Source: an uncultured Proteiniphilum sp.
GTDB taxonomy: Bacteria > Bacteroidota > Bacteroidia > Bacteroidales > Dysgonomonadaceae
Assembly (NCBI RefSeq): GCF_937873925.1
Contig: NZ_CALNAT010000134.1
Location: forward strand, 1-35,947
Direction of reading: 5' to 3'
DNA length: 35,947 bases
The translations under genes were made by a program, and so were the position numbers. The notes under the pieces are model-generated. The model searched no databases and had not been told where the DNA came from. It saw only the letters and a list, made by a program, of their open reading frames with translations. Of the stretch, positions 23,982-31,805 are shown one piece after another. Within the stretch, counting starts at the first letter, position 1; each line of letters opens with the position of its first letter.

Positions 23982-25403
23982 CTACCGATAGAGATCCCTT
24001 TCGCCCTGTTTAATCCTGTTTATCTTTTCCCCTACTTCATTCCGCATCTTTTCATTCAGCCCGGCCATATTTTTTTCTATCACTTTCCAGCCTTTTTCCG
24101 CTGTTGCTACAGGAGCGTAATCTGTTAGGTATTCGGCCAGTGTGAGGATGGCATTGGGTGTACAGAATCGTTTGATAAAGCCGGGAACGGAAAACTCCAT
24201 GAAATGTTCCCCGGTCCTGCCGAGGCGATAGCAGGCTGTGCAGAACGAGGGAAGCATCCCCTGTTGCAATAGTTCATCAATGACTTCATTCAGTGAACGG
24301 TCGTCGTTGATACGGAACTGGCTCCTGTTCAGGTCCAGATTCTTCTGTTGGGAAATATAGCTGCCCAGTTCTATTTTTGTTCCCCCGTCGATCTGCGATA
24401 CCCCGTACTGTATCAGTTCGTTACGCAGAGCTGCCGGCTCGCGGGCGGTAAGGATCATACCGGTGTAGGGCACTGCCAGCCGAAGGATGGCTACCAACCG
24501 GGCAAATTCCTCATCGGAAGCGAAATAATGACTACCCATCCGGAGCATTGAAGCATCTTTGATCCTGGGAAAGGAGATGGTGTGCGGCCCTACGTTATAG
24601 CATGCCTCCAGGTGGTTGGTGTGGCGCACCAGCCCCATCACCTCAAAACGCCAGTCATAGAGGCCGATCAGCGCGCCGATTCCCACATCATCCAGGCCCG
24701 CCTCCTGTGCCCGGTCGAGTGAAGTAAGCCGGTGGTCATAATCGGATTTCTTTCCCCGTATATGGTAGGTTTTGTAAGCCTCCCGGTGATAGGTTTCCTG
24801 GAACACCTGATAGGTGCCGATACCTGCCTCTTTCACGATCCGGAACCCTTCTACATCCAACGGCGCCGCATTGATATTCACCCGCCGGATCTCACCCTGC
24901 CCTTTCTTCACGCTATAGGCTGTTTTCACCGTCTCCGCGATGAATCCGGGATTGTATTCGGCATGCTCCCCGAAGACCAGAATCAGTCTTTTCTGCCCAC
25001 TCTCCTCCAGCGCTTCGATCTCTTTTACAAGCTCCTCCCGGGAAAGTGTTTTTCGCACCTGTTCGCTGTTCGATACCCTGAAGCCGCAATAGGCACAGTC
25101 GTTGGTGCATTTGTTACCCACATAGAGCGGGGCGAACAGTACGATACGGTTGCCGTATACTTCTGTTTTGAGTGCTTTGGCTCCCTCTTTGATGAGCCTT
25201 ACCGATTCCCCGTCGGTTGCATTGATGAGGATAGCTGTCTCCTCCAGGTTCAGGCGATTTTTCGCCAGCGATTTATCGATGACCTGTTGCACCTTTCCGG
25301 GAGAGGAGACCGTACTATTCAGATAGTCCCATATTTCATCCGCATCTATAAACGGCTGCATGGGAATGTCCGGAACGCGGTATTGTTGGGGGGTAAATTG
25401 CAT
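23982..25403 (-). CDS. hydG: [FeFe]-hydrogenase maturase HydG (radical SAM tyrosine lyase)
   Basis: A 473-residue radical SAM enzyme that cleaves tyrosine to supply CO and CN- for the H-cluster. The radical SAM motif is CTNDCAYC (Cys99, 103, 106), the CX3CX2C form. The C-terminal CX2CX22C motif (FCTACYRLG to RFCTPN) that binds the auxiliary cluster is complete, which separates HydG from its relative ThiH. It heads a hydG-hydF pair and is divergent from dapA. HydE, the third maturase, is not found beside it. Confidence 0.96.
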   Translation of the reverse strand: MQFTPQQYRVPDIPMQPFIDADEIWDYLNSTVSSPGKVQQVIDKSLAKNRLNLEETAILINATDGESVRLIKEGAKALKTEVYGNRIVLFAPLYVGNKCTNDCAYCGFRVSNSEQVRKTLSREELVKEIEALEESGQKRLILVFGEHAEYNPGFIAETVKTAYSVKKGQGEIRRVNINAAPLDVEGFRIVKEAGIGTYQVFQETYHREAYKTYHIRGKKSDYDHRLTSLDRAQEAGLDDVGIGALIGLYDWRFEVMGLVRHTNHLEACYNVGPHTISFPRIKDASMLRMGSHYFASDEEFARLVAILRLAVPYTGMILTAREPAALRNELIQYGVSQIDGGTKIELGSYISQQKNLDLNRSQFRINDDRSLNEVIDELLQQGMLPSFCTACYRLGRTGEHFMEFSVPGFIKRFCTPNAILTLAEYLTDYAPVATAEKGWKVIEKNMAGLNEKMRNEVGEKINRIKQGERDLYR

Positions 25404-25429
25404 ACGATTTTTATTTCCTCACTTAATCA

Positions 25430-25437
25430 CAAAGATA
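25430..25437 (-). promoter_or_regulatory. Promoter -7 box for hydG-hydF
   Basis: TATCTTTG on the minus strand is a perfect TAnnTTTG, 26 nt before the hydG start codon. No TTTG-like box at the right spacing was seen. Confidence 0.5.
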
Positions 25438-25499
25438 ACATTATCAGAACGATTTTGCCCTATCACTGCCGAATAAATTTTTATTTTAATTCAATGATG

Positions 25500-25531
25500 T
25501 TCGTCTTCTTTATGAAAAATATATACCTTTG
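25500..25531 (+). promoter_or_regulatory. Promoter for dapA
   Basis: TTCG at 25500-25503, a 20-nt spacer and TACCTTTG at 25524-25531. The -7 box is perfect and the -33 box has three of four bases. Transcription would begin near 25538, giving a leader of about 60 nt. Confidence 0.6.
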
Positions 25532-25600
25532 TGAGCCGGAATCATTTTGTTCTTCAGATAAGCATTCCGGGAATAAATTGATGGAAAAAATAAGCATTTC

Positions 25601-26488
25601 ATGTCAAAAGTTGATTTCAGGGGTTTGGGTGTGGCCTTAATCACTCCTTTCAAAGAGGATAGCTCCGTAGATTACGAAGCGCTTTCCCGGCTGGTGCAAT
25701 TTCACCTGGAGAGCGGCACTGATTATATTGTAGCATTGGGTACCACGGCCGAGACTCCCACACTTTCAAAGGAAGAGAGAGCCGATGTGGTCCGTTTTAT
25801 CGTAGAACGGGTAAATGGTAAGATACCCGTGGTGATAGGTATCGGCGGCAACAATACGGCCGATCTGGTCAATGACCTGAAAAATACCGATTTTTCAGGT
25901 ATCAGCGCTGTTTTGTCTGTCACCCCTTATTATAACAAACCCACCCAGGAAGGACTTTATCAGCATTATAGCACCCTGTCGCAGGCATCCCCGCTGCCTG
26001 TCATACTTTATAATGTGCCCGGAAGGACCGGCGTGAATATGACGGCCGAAACTACGCTGCGCCTGGCCCGGAACTGTAGCAATATTACTGCCGTGAAAGA
26101 GGCTTCGGGCGACCTTGGCCAGATCAAGGCAATCATAGATGGTGCTCCGGCAGGGTTTCACGTTATTTCGGGCGATGATGCCATTACTACCGATGTGATC
26201 GCGCTCGGAGGAATAGGGGTGATCTCGGTATTTGCAAATGCCTTTCCCGGTGAGATGGCATGGTTGGTGAAGAGCGCCCTTGAGGGCAATGCCGCTGATG
26301 CACGACGTAAGATGAATGACGACTTTGAGACACTGTTCCATCTTATGTTCGTGGAAGGTAATCCCGCGGGTGTGAAAGGCCTGCTCTATCTGAAGGGAAT
26401 GGTAGAAAACAGGCTTCGTCTGCCGTTGCTTCCCGTAAGTGAAAAAACGCTTCAGGAAATAAAAAAGGAACTTGCCAGGCTCGCATGA
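25601..26488 (+). CDS. dapA: 4-hydroxy-tetrahydrodipicolinate synthase
   Basis: A 295-residue TIM-barrel aldolase condensing pyruvate and aspartate semialdehyde, the first step of diaminopimelate and lysine synthesis. Substrate-binding GTTAETPTLS, the catalytic Tyr in LYNVPGRTG and the Schiff-base Lys166 in AVKEASGDL are present. Usual length. It is transcribed alone from its own promoter, divergent from hydG; the link to hydrogenase genes is probably positional only. Confidence 0.96.
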   Translation: MSKVDFRGLGVALITPFKEDSSVDYEALSRLVQFHLESGTDYIVALGTTAETPTLSKEERADVVRFIVERVNGKIPVVIGIGGNNTADLVNDLKNTDFSGISAVLSVTPYYNKPTQEGLYQHYSTLSQASPLPVILYNVPGRTGVNMTAETTLRLARNCSNITAVKEASGDLGQIKAIIDGAPAGFHVISGDDAITTDVIALGGIGVISVFANAFPGEMAWLVKSALEGNAADARRKMNDDFETLFHLMFVEGNPAGVKGLLYLKGMVENRLRLPLLPVSEKTLQEIKKELARLA

Positions 26489-26538
26489 TCGAGTCTGTAC
26501 TTTTTTCGCATGTTTTACCCTGCCGGTATGTTAAAAAA

Positions 26539-26561
26539 CGATTTTTTATAGGATAAAATCG
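26539..26561 (+). terminator. Possible terminator after dapA
   Basis: CGATTTT at 26539-26545 and AAAATCG at 26555-26561 form a 7-bp stem with a 9-nt loop about 50 nt after the dapA stop. It is AU-rich and lacks a following T tract, so it is weak as an intrinsic terminator. Confidence 0.3.
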
Positions 26562-26582
26562 TGAAATTAAAATAGAATGATA

Positions 26583-26590
26583 TAAATTTG
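26583..26590 (+). promoter_or_regulatory. Promoter -7 box for the SusC fragment
   Basis: TAAATTTG fits TAnnTTTG exactly, giving a leader of about 165 nt before the coding region. No -33 partner is evident. The leader between here and 26752 contains GTTAA and TTAAC half-sites near 26660 but no other gene. Confidence 0.4.
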
Positions 26591-26762
26591 CGATAAATTA
26601 TTCGAAAAAATAGAGCAAATGAGATTTAAGTTAGAAAATAATACAACACTTCCCTTGTGGTTAACAAACCTTAACGGGAGGGGGCAAACCGCTTTATAAT
26701 CTCCTAAAGCTTTATCTATCTTCTCTTAAAAGGTTATCATCCCATTTTATTTATGTTTTTGG

Positions 26763-27647
26763 TTGCATGTCGAAGCCTGTTTGTTTTTCACCCTTTTCTT
26801 TGCAGGAATAGGGGTCTTGATTGCCCAGACACAGGTACGGGGTACCGTGGTGGACGAATCGGGCGACCCGGTGATTGGTGCTACCATCCAAATCAAAGGG
26901 ACATCACAGGGAACCGTTTCTGATGCCGACGGTAATTTTAACCTGCCTGCCCCTGCCGGTGGGACGTTGGTTATTTCCTATGTTGGATACCAAACACAGG
27001 AAGTGCCCGTGAGTGCAAATGTGAGGGTAGTGTTAAGTGAAGATGCCGAGATGCTTGAAGAAGTGGTGTTTACTGCTTTAGGCTTAACGCGGGAGAAAAA
27101 AACATTGGGTTACGGTGTTACTTCTATTTCGGGTGATGAAATATCACAGGCACAAACAGTGAACCCCATGCAGGCTTTGCAAGGGAAAGTAGCCGGCGTT
27201 GATATATCATCAGCTCCCAGCCCCGGCGGTACCCAAAACATTGCTATTCGTGGTTTTAGTTCATTTGGGAATAATCAACCTTTGTATGTGGTGGATGGAG
27301 TACCCATCACCAATGCCCAAAACCGTTCAGGGAGCGACCTGAATTCACAAACAGACTTCGGCTCCGGTATAAATGCACTGAATCCTAACGATATAGACAA
27401 TATTACTGTGTTGAAAGGCTCGGCGGCATCTGCTTTGTACGGATCGCGTGTGGCGCAAGGGGTGATCATGATTACCACCAAATCCGGGAGAAATACAAAC
27501 GGAGAATTACTCGTTGCTTATGATGGAGGTATCACGGTACAGCAAGTGGGGCGTCTCCCTACTGAACAGACAATGTTCGGCCAGGGATGGAGTGGAGACC
27601 GCGCCCTGTCTTTTTTTTATCTGGTAGCGTGGAGGCGACACACCTGA
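26763..27647 (+). pseudogene. Truncated SusC/RagA-type TonB-dependent receptor
   Basis: About 280 residues of a receptor that is normally near 1000. Present are a hydrophobic leader (ACLFFTLFFAGIGVLIAQ), the CarboxypepD_reg-like domain (QVRGTVVDESGDPVIGATIQ), the linker with EMLEEVVFTALG and most of the plug (LQGKVAGVDI, PLYVVDGVPI, TVLKGSAASALYGSR, GVIMITTKSG). After GQGWSGDRALS, near 27610, the family sequence stops and an unrelated short tail ends at TGA. The 22-strand barrel and any susD partner are missing. The frame opens at TTG 26763; an ATG at 26753 is in another frame, so the 5' end may also be frameshifted. Such a plug-only product could not form an outer-membrane channel. Confidence 0.9.
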
Positions 27648-27733
27648 TCTGTCGGTTTTTTTAAAAAGAGGCGGTAGAAAAGATTTTGATGGAGCGAGGA
27701 AGAGGAAAATATGGAATAGGTTTTGAACGATGT

Positions 27734-28044
27734 CTACGGAATTCTTGTCCTTAATATTTCAGGATTTTGCCGGCAGTCCCAAATAGTTACAATGACAACT
27801 ATCTGTTTGTCTTTATCGATACGGTAAATAAGTTTGAAAAGAAAATACCGTTGTGGTAATCTTTTTCCGCTTTCTCTATCGGAGCTTTCAATTTTTCTTC
27901 TGTCCGTGGAATATTCAAAAAAATGTCTGTGTGTTTTAAACTGCGATAAAATGCTATTTGTTCTTTTACAAGATCTTCATCCTTTTCGTTCAGGAATTCT
28001 CTTATAAATTCTAGCTTTGCAGTATTTAATTCTGTTGTTGTCAT
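27734..28044 (-). pseudogene. Collapsed toxin-antitoxin pair (antitoxin N-part joined to RelE-type toxin C-part)
   Basis: From 28044 down to about 27850 the frame encodes the start of a small acidic antitoxin-like protein (MTTTELNTAKLEFIREFLNE, later PIEKAEKDYHNG). The frame then runs into a short tail and stops at 27799. In a neighbouring minus-strand frame, from about 27850 to the TAG at 27734-27736, the sequence reads LIYRIDKDKQIVVIVTIWD followed by CRQNPE, the C-terminal strand and end of RelE/ParE-family toxins. The natural order is antitoxin then toxin, so a deletion has removed the antitoxin C-terminus and most of the toxin and fused the remnants out of frame. A free antitoxin fragment of 81 residues could still be made. 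Confidence 0.75.
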
Positions 28045-28109
28045 TCTTCTTAATTTAAGTTGTAATTTCTATCAGGCTCTTCGCTTGGCTTTCGTTCTAT
28101 ATTTTACTA

Positions 28110-28136
28110 GTTCGGCATTGTGAATGTGTACCGAAC
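28110..28136. promoter_or_regulatory. Inverted repeat between TA remnant and peptidase promoter
   Basis: GTTCGG at 28110-28115 and CCGAAC at 28131-28136 are exact reverse complements with a 15-nt centre. The site lies upstream of the antitoxin fragment and overlaps the -33 region (28125-28128) of the plus-strand promoter. It may be the old autoregulatory operator of the toxin-antitoxin pair. Confidence 0.4.
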
Positions 28137-28156
28137 AAAATATTTTTGTACTTTTG
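28125..28156 (+). promoter_or_regulatory. Promoter upstream of the M13 peptidase gene
   Basis: TGTG at 28125-28128, a 20-nt spacer and TACTTTTG at 28149-28156. Transcription would begin about 155 nt before the peptidase start. The leader contains an 8-codon open frame (ATG at 28175) and a 14-bp tandem duplication at 28275-28302. Confidence 0.6.
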
Positions 28157-28274
28157 TATAAGAATATAAATCATATGAAAGGAGCATATAAATTAATTTG
28201 AGGATAGGATTATTTGGTGATGTGTTGATTTGAGCTGCAAATCGTTAAATCTGTAAATCGACGAATTAAGAATG

Positions 28275-28302
28275 TCTTTCTTCTTTGCTCTTTCTTCTTT
28301 GT
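28275..28302 (+). repeat. 14-bp tandem duplication in the peptidase leader
   Basis: TCTTTCTTCTTTGC at 28275-28288 and TCTTTCTTCTTTGT at 28289-28302 differ in the last base. The preceding 40 nt also repeat AAATC words. The pyrimidine tract sits 18 nt before the start codon. Confidence 0.8.
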
Positions 28303-28320
28303 TCTAAATAAATCAATCGT

Positions 28321-30354
28321 ATGAAACGAGTTGTATATGTCATTATCGTTTTAGCTGTTATGATCACCACAAGTTGCACACAGCAGAAAGCGGGGCAGCC
28401 CCAGGAGCGGCTCGATCTCGCTAATCTCGACACCACGGCCGCCCCGGGGGGGAGTTTTTATCAATACGCTACCGGAGGATGGCAGAAAGCCAATCCTATT
28501 CCCGATGAATATGCGAGGTATGGTTCTTTCGATCAATTGCGCGAAGAGAACCAGGTACAGATCCAGTCCCTGATAGAGGGACTCGGAAAGAATGAGAATC
28601 CCACAGGCTCTAATGCACAGAAGGTAGGCGACCTCTATAAGATAGGTATCGACAGCGTGAAACTGAATGCCGATGGGGGGGAACCTATGCGTTCGCAATT
28701 AGAAGAAATTGCGGCGGCATCCGGCAAGAAAGATATAATCAGGCTGGCAGCCAGGATAAGCCGTTACGCCTCTAATCCCTTTTTCGGGTTCGGCGTGGGT
28801 CCCGACGACATGAACAGCTCCATGAATATCGCGTACCTTTACCAGTCAGGTATAGGTATGGGCGACAGGGATTACTATCTGTTGCAGGATGATCACACCA
28901 GAATGGTGCGCGGTGAATACGGAAAGCTGATAAAAGCACAGTTCCTGAATGCGGGCTATAGCGATGGCGATGCGGGGAAAGCTGCCGTCAATGTGTTGAA
29001 CGTCGAGACGAAACTGGCGGAAGCGCACTTTACCAGAGAGATGCGCCGCCAACCGGAACTCAACTATCATAAAATCCCGGTGGTGGACCTCAATACGCAG
29101 GTTGCCCCGTTCGAATGGACATATTATTTTGAAGAGATGGGCGCTGCCGGTATCGACAGCCTGAATGTTGCCCAGATCGAACCGGTGAAAACAGCTGTGG
29201 CAATCATCGACAGTGAGCCTGTAGAGGTGTTGCGGGACTATCTGAGCTGGAAAGTGATTAATTCTGCCGCCGGTTATCTCAGTGATGATTTTGTCAATGC
29301 CGATTTCGAATTCTACGGCAAGACGCTGAGTGGCAGCAAAGAGCTTCGCCCGCGCTGGAGGAGAAGCATCGACGCTGTCAACGAGTCACTGGGCGAAGCG
29401 GTCGGCCAACTCTATGTGCAAAAATATTTCCCGCCGGAAGCCAAGGAGCGGATGCTTGTACTGGTGGATAACCTGAAAACGGCGTTGAGCGAGCGTATCG
29501 GTAGTCTCGAATGGATGAGCGATGCTACGAAAGAAAAAGCGCAGGAAAAGCTGGGTACGTTTATCGTGAAGATAGGATATCCCGACAAGTGGAAAGATTA
29601 TTCCTCTCTCGAGATAAAGAATGATTCCTACTGGCAGAACAGGATACGTGCCGCTGAGTTTGCCTATGCCGAGATGATCGACGAACTGGGCAAACCGGTC
29701 GACAGAACCAAGTGGTACATGTCCCCCCAAACGGTCAACGCCTATTACAACCCTTCTTCCAATGAGATCTGTTTTCCCGCCGGGATCCTTCAGCCTCCGT
29801 TCTTCTATATGCACGGTGACGATGCGGTCAATTACGGAGGTATCGGCGTGGTGATCGGACATGAGATGACCCATGGCTTCGACGATCAGGGGCGTAAATT
29901 CGATAAAGAAGGAAATCTGGCCGATTGGTGGACTGCCGAAGACGCACAACGGTTTGAGGAGAGAGCCAACGTGCTGGTTGATTATTTCGACAACATTGTG
30001 GTGCTCGATACCGTGCGTGCCAACGGCCGCTTTACCCTGGGAGAGAATATTGCCGATCACGGCGGTTTGCAGGTTTCCTATCATGCATTCTTGAAAACGC
30101 CGCAGGCACGCTCGGGTGAACAGATAGACGGGTTTACCCCGGCGCAGCGTTTTTTCCTGAGTTACGCCGCTCTGTGGGCGGGTAACGTACGCGATGCCGA
30201 GATTCTCCGCCTCACGAAAATTGATCCGCATTCACTGGGGAAATGGCGTGTAAACGGGGCCTTGCCTCATATCGGTGCGTGGTATGAAGCATTCGGTATT
30301 CAGCCTTCCGATCCGATGTATCTGCCCGAAGAGGGACGTGCATCCATTTGGTAA
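28321..30354 (+). CDS. pepO: M13 family zinc metallopeptidase lipoprotein (PepO/neprilysin-like)
   Basis: A 677-residue secreted endopeptidase of the neprilysin family, which cuts oligopeptides. The signal peptide ends in a lipobox, MITTSC with Cys19, so it is probably membrane-anchored in the periplasm or on the surface. The N-terminal M13 domain is followed by the catalytic domain: NAYYNPSSNEICFPAGIL, zinc motif HEMTH (His514, Glu515, His518) and third ligand Glu575 in GENIADHGG. The C-terminal tail of M13 enzymes is present; it ends ...EEGRASIW where many members end in CxVW. It precedes ribE by about 110 bp without a terminator. Confidence 0.93.
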   Translation: MKRVVYVIIVLAVMITTSCTQQKAGQPQERLDLANLDTTAAPGGSFYQYATGGWQKANPIPDEYARYGSFDQLREENQVQIQSLIEGLGKNENPTGSNAQKVGDLYKIGIDSVKLNADGGEPMRSQLEEIAAASGKKDIIRLAARISRYASNPFFGFGVGPDDMNSSMNIAYLYQSGIGMGDRDYYLLQDDHTRMVRGEYGKLIKAQFLNAGYSDGDAGKAAVNVLNVETKLAEAHFTREMRRQPELNYHKIPVVDLNTQVAPFEWTYYFEEMGAAGIDSLNVAQIEPVKTAVAIIDSEPVEVLRDYLSWKVINSAAGYLSDDFVNADFEFYGKTLSGSKELRPRWRRSIDAVNESLGEAVGQLYVQKYFPPEAKERMLVLVDNLKTALSERIGSLEWMSDATKEKAQEKLGTFIVKIGYPDKWKDYSSLEIKNDSYWQNRIRAAEFAYAEMIDELGKPVDRTKWYMSPQTVNAYYNPSSNEICFPAGILQPPFFYMHGDDAVNYGGIGVVIGHEMTHGFDDQGRKFDKEGNLADWWTAEDAQRFEERANVLVDYFDNIVVLDTVRANGRFTLGENIADHGGLQVSYHAFLKTPQARSGEQIDGFTPAQRFFLSYAALWAGNVRDAEILRLTKIDPHSLGKWRVNGALPHIGAWYEAFGIQPSDPMYLPEEGRASIW

Positions 30355-30462
30355 GGAGACCGGCCATTACCGGTGACACCAGGCATTGAGCTATTTGAAA
30401 CAACTGCCCGGATCGGGATTAATCATCAAATAATCAAATCATTAAATCAACAGATCATAGAT

Positions 30463-31080
30463 ATGTTTTCAGGAATTGTAGAGGAGGCGGCAACTGTTGT
30501 AGCGCTTCACAGGGACAGAGGGAACCTGCATATTACGTTGAGATGCTCCTTTGCCGGAGAGCTGAAAATAGACCAGAGCGTGTCGCACAACGGCGTATGT
30601 CTCACCGTGGTCTCCACCGAAGAAGATAGCTATACCGTAACGGCTATTCAGGAAACCCTCAACCGGTCGAACCTCGGCCTGCTGGAGCCGGGCAGTAAGG
30701 TGAACCTGGAGCGCAGCATGCCGATAAACGGGCGTCTCGACGGCCATATCGTGCAGGGACATGTGGACCAGACCGCTATTTGTACGGATGTCACAGAGGC
30801 CGGCGGCAGCTGGTACTATACCTTTGAATACGAGTTTGACAGGGAGATGGCCAAAAAAGGGTATATGACGGTCGACAAAGGTTCCGTTACGGTGAATGGT
30901 GTCAGCCTTACCGTGGTGGAGCCCACCGACAACAGTTTTAGGGTGGCCGTTATCCCCTATACTTATGAGTATACCAATTTTCATCAGATAAAAAAAGGAA
31001 TGGTGGTGAATCTTGAGTTTGATATTATCGGTAAATATATCAGCCGCATAGCTGCACTAAACGCTGGAGAGAGGACTTAA
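30463..31080 (+). CDS. ribE: Riboflavin synthase alpha chain
   Basis: A 205-residue enzyme forming riboflavin from two molecules of 6,7-dimethyl-8-ribityllumazine. It begins MFSGIVEEAATV, the near-invariant start of the family, so ATG 30463 is chosen over the frame opening at 30373. Two homologous lumazine-binding barrels are visible, with VSHNGVCLTV in the first and VTVNGVSLTVV in the second, and the interdomain GHIVQGHVDQ. No FMN riboswitch was recognised upstream; the leader is a run of AAATCA-type repeats. The nitroreductase gene follows after one base. Confidence 0.96.
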   Translation: MFSGIVEEAATVVALHRDRGNLHITLRCSFAGELKIDQSVSHNGVCLTVVSTEEDSYTVTAIQETLNRSNLGLLEPGSKVNLERSMPINGRLDGHIVQGHVDQTAICTDVTEAGGSWYYTFEYEFDREMAKKGYMTVDKGSVTVNGVSLTVVEPTDNSFRVAVIPYTYEYTNFHQIKKGMVVNLEFDIIGKYISRIAALNAGERT

Positions 31081-31081
31081 T

Positions 31082-31642
31082 ATGGATTTTCTCGAATTTG
31101 TCTCTACCCGCCAGAGTGATCGGTCTTTTGATCCCATGCGCCCGGTGGAGAAAGAAAAAATTGAACGCATTGTGGAAGCGGCACGGCTGGCCCCTTCTGC
31201 CTGTAACGCGCAGCCGTGGCACCTCATTGTGGTGGATGATCCGGAACTGAAGAACAAAGTGGCCGATGCTACTTCTGCCCGCGCGCTGGGGATGAACCAT
31301 TTCACCAAACAAGCGCCGGTACACATTGTACTGGTGGAAGAAAAAGTGAATCTTACTTCCGGCATTGGTGGGTGGGTAAAGCAGAAAGATTATGCCCAGA
31401 TGGATCTCGGGGTGATTGCCGCGCATATTGCACTGGCGGCCCACGCCGAAGGGCTGGGATCCTGTATTCTGGGCTGGTTCAATGAGCCTCAGATGCGTGA
31501 GGTCTTGTCGATCCCCGACTCTAAGAGAGTATGGCTCGATATTGCCATTGGGTATAGCGTACAGCCGCTGAGACCTAAAAAACGCAAACCGGTTGAAGAT
31601 GTGGTCTCCTACAACGGCTATAAGCATAGTATAAAAAAATAG
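31082..31642 (+). CDS. Nitroreductase family FMN protein
   Basis: A 186-residue flavin-dependent oxidoreductase. FVSTRQSDRSFDP at the N-terminus and AARLAPSACNAQPWHLIVV form the FMN phosphate and ring-binding regions; QMDLGVIAAHIALAAHAEGLGSCILGWF is the dimer-core helix and following strand. The substrate is unknown; these enzymes reduce quinones or nitro compounds with NAD(P)H. It starts one base after ribE, so the pair is co-translated, and linkage of a flavin enzyme with riboflavin synthesis is sensible. Confidence 0.88.
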   Translation: MDFLEFVSTRQSDRSFDPMRPVEKEKIERIVEAARLAPSACNAQPWHLIVVDDPELKNKVADATSARALGMNHFTKQAPVHIVLVEEKVNLTSGIGGWVKQKDYAQMDLGVIAAHIALAAHAEGLGSCILGWFNEPQMREVLSIPDSKRVWLDIAIGYSVQPLRPKKRKPVEDVVSYNGYKHSIKK

Positions 31643-31713
31643 TCACAAAAAAATATTTGAATCGTTTATAAACATTAAACTTTAATCTTTTTAACATGAT
31701 GTTTGTTTCTATT

Positions 31714-31745
31714 TTTGGTGGCATCGTAAAAATATGTCATCTTTG
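31714..31745 (+). promoter_or_regulatory. Promoter for the OMP-TPR-lptC gene series
   Basis: TTTG at 31714-31717, exactly 20 nt, then CATCTTTG at 31738-31745. The -33 box is perfect and the -7 box has one mismatch. Transcription would start about 55 nt before the OMP start codon. Confidence 0.65.
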
Positions 31746-31805
31746 TACACTCGAAAATATTTTATGAAACAAGGAGGCTAAGAGCTGGTTATATATCCGA
31801 AACAA

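Noticed and set aside
25532..25600. Lysine riboswitch before dapA
   Set aside because: The leader is only about 60 nt, far shorter than the L-box, and shows no matching helices.
29386..30231. Minus-strand open frame of 281 codons
   Set aside because: Antisense shadow of the M13 peptidase, no motif or promoter.
30359..30462. FMN riboswitch before riboflavin synthase
   Set aside because: Only a 5-bp stem (ACCGG/CCGGT) and AAATCA repeats; the conserved RFN element helices are not visible, and the space is short.
31763..31780. Five-codon frame ATG..GGAGG..TAA before the OMP gene
   Set aside because: Too short to support; may only reflect a purine-rich leader.
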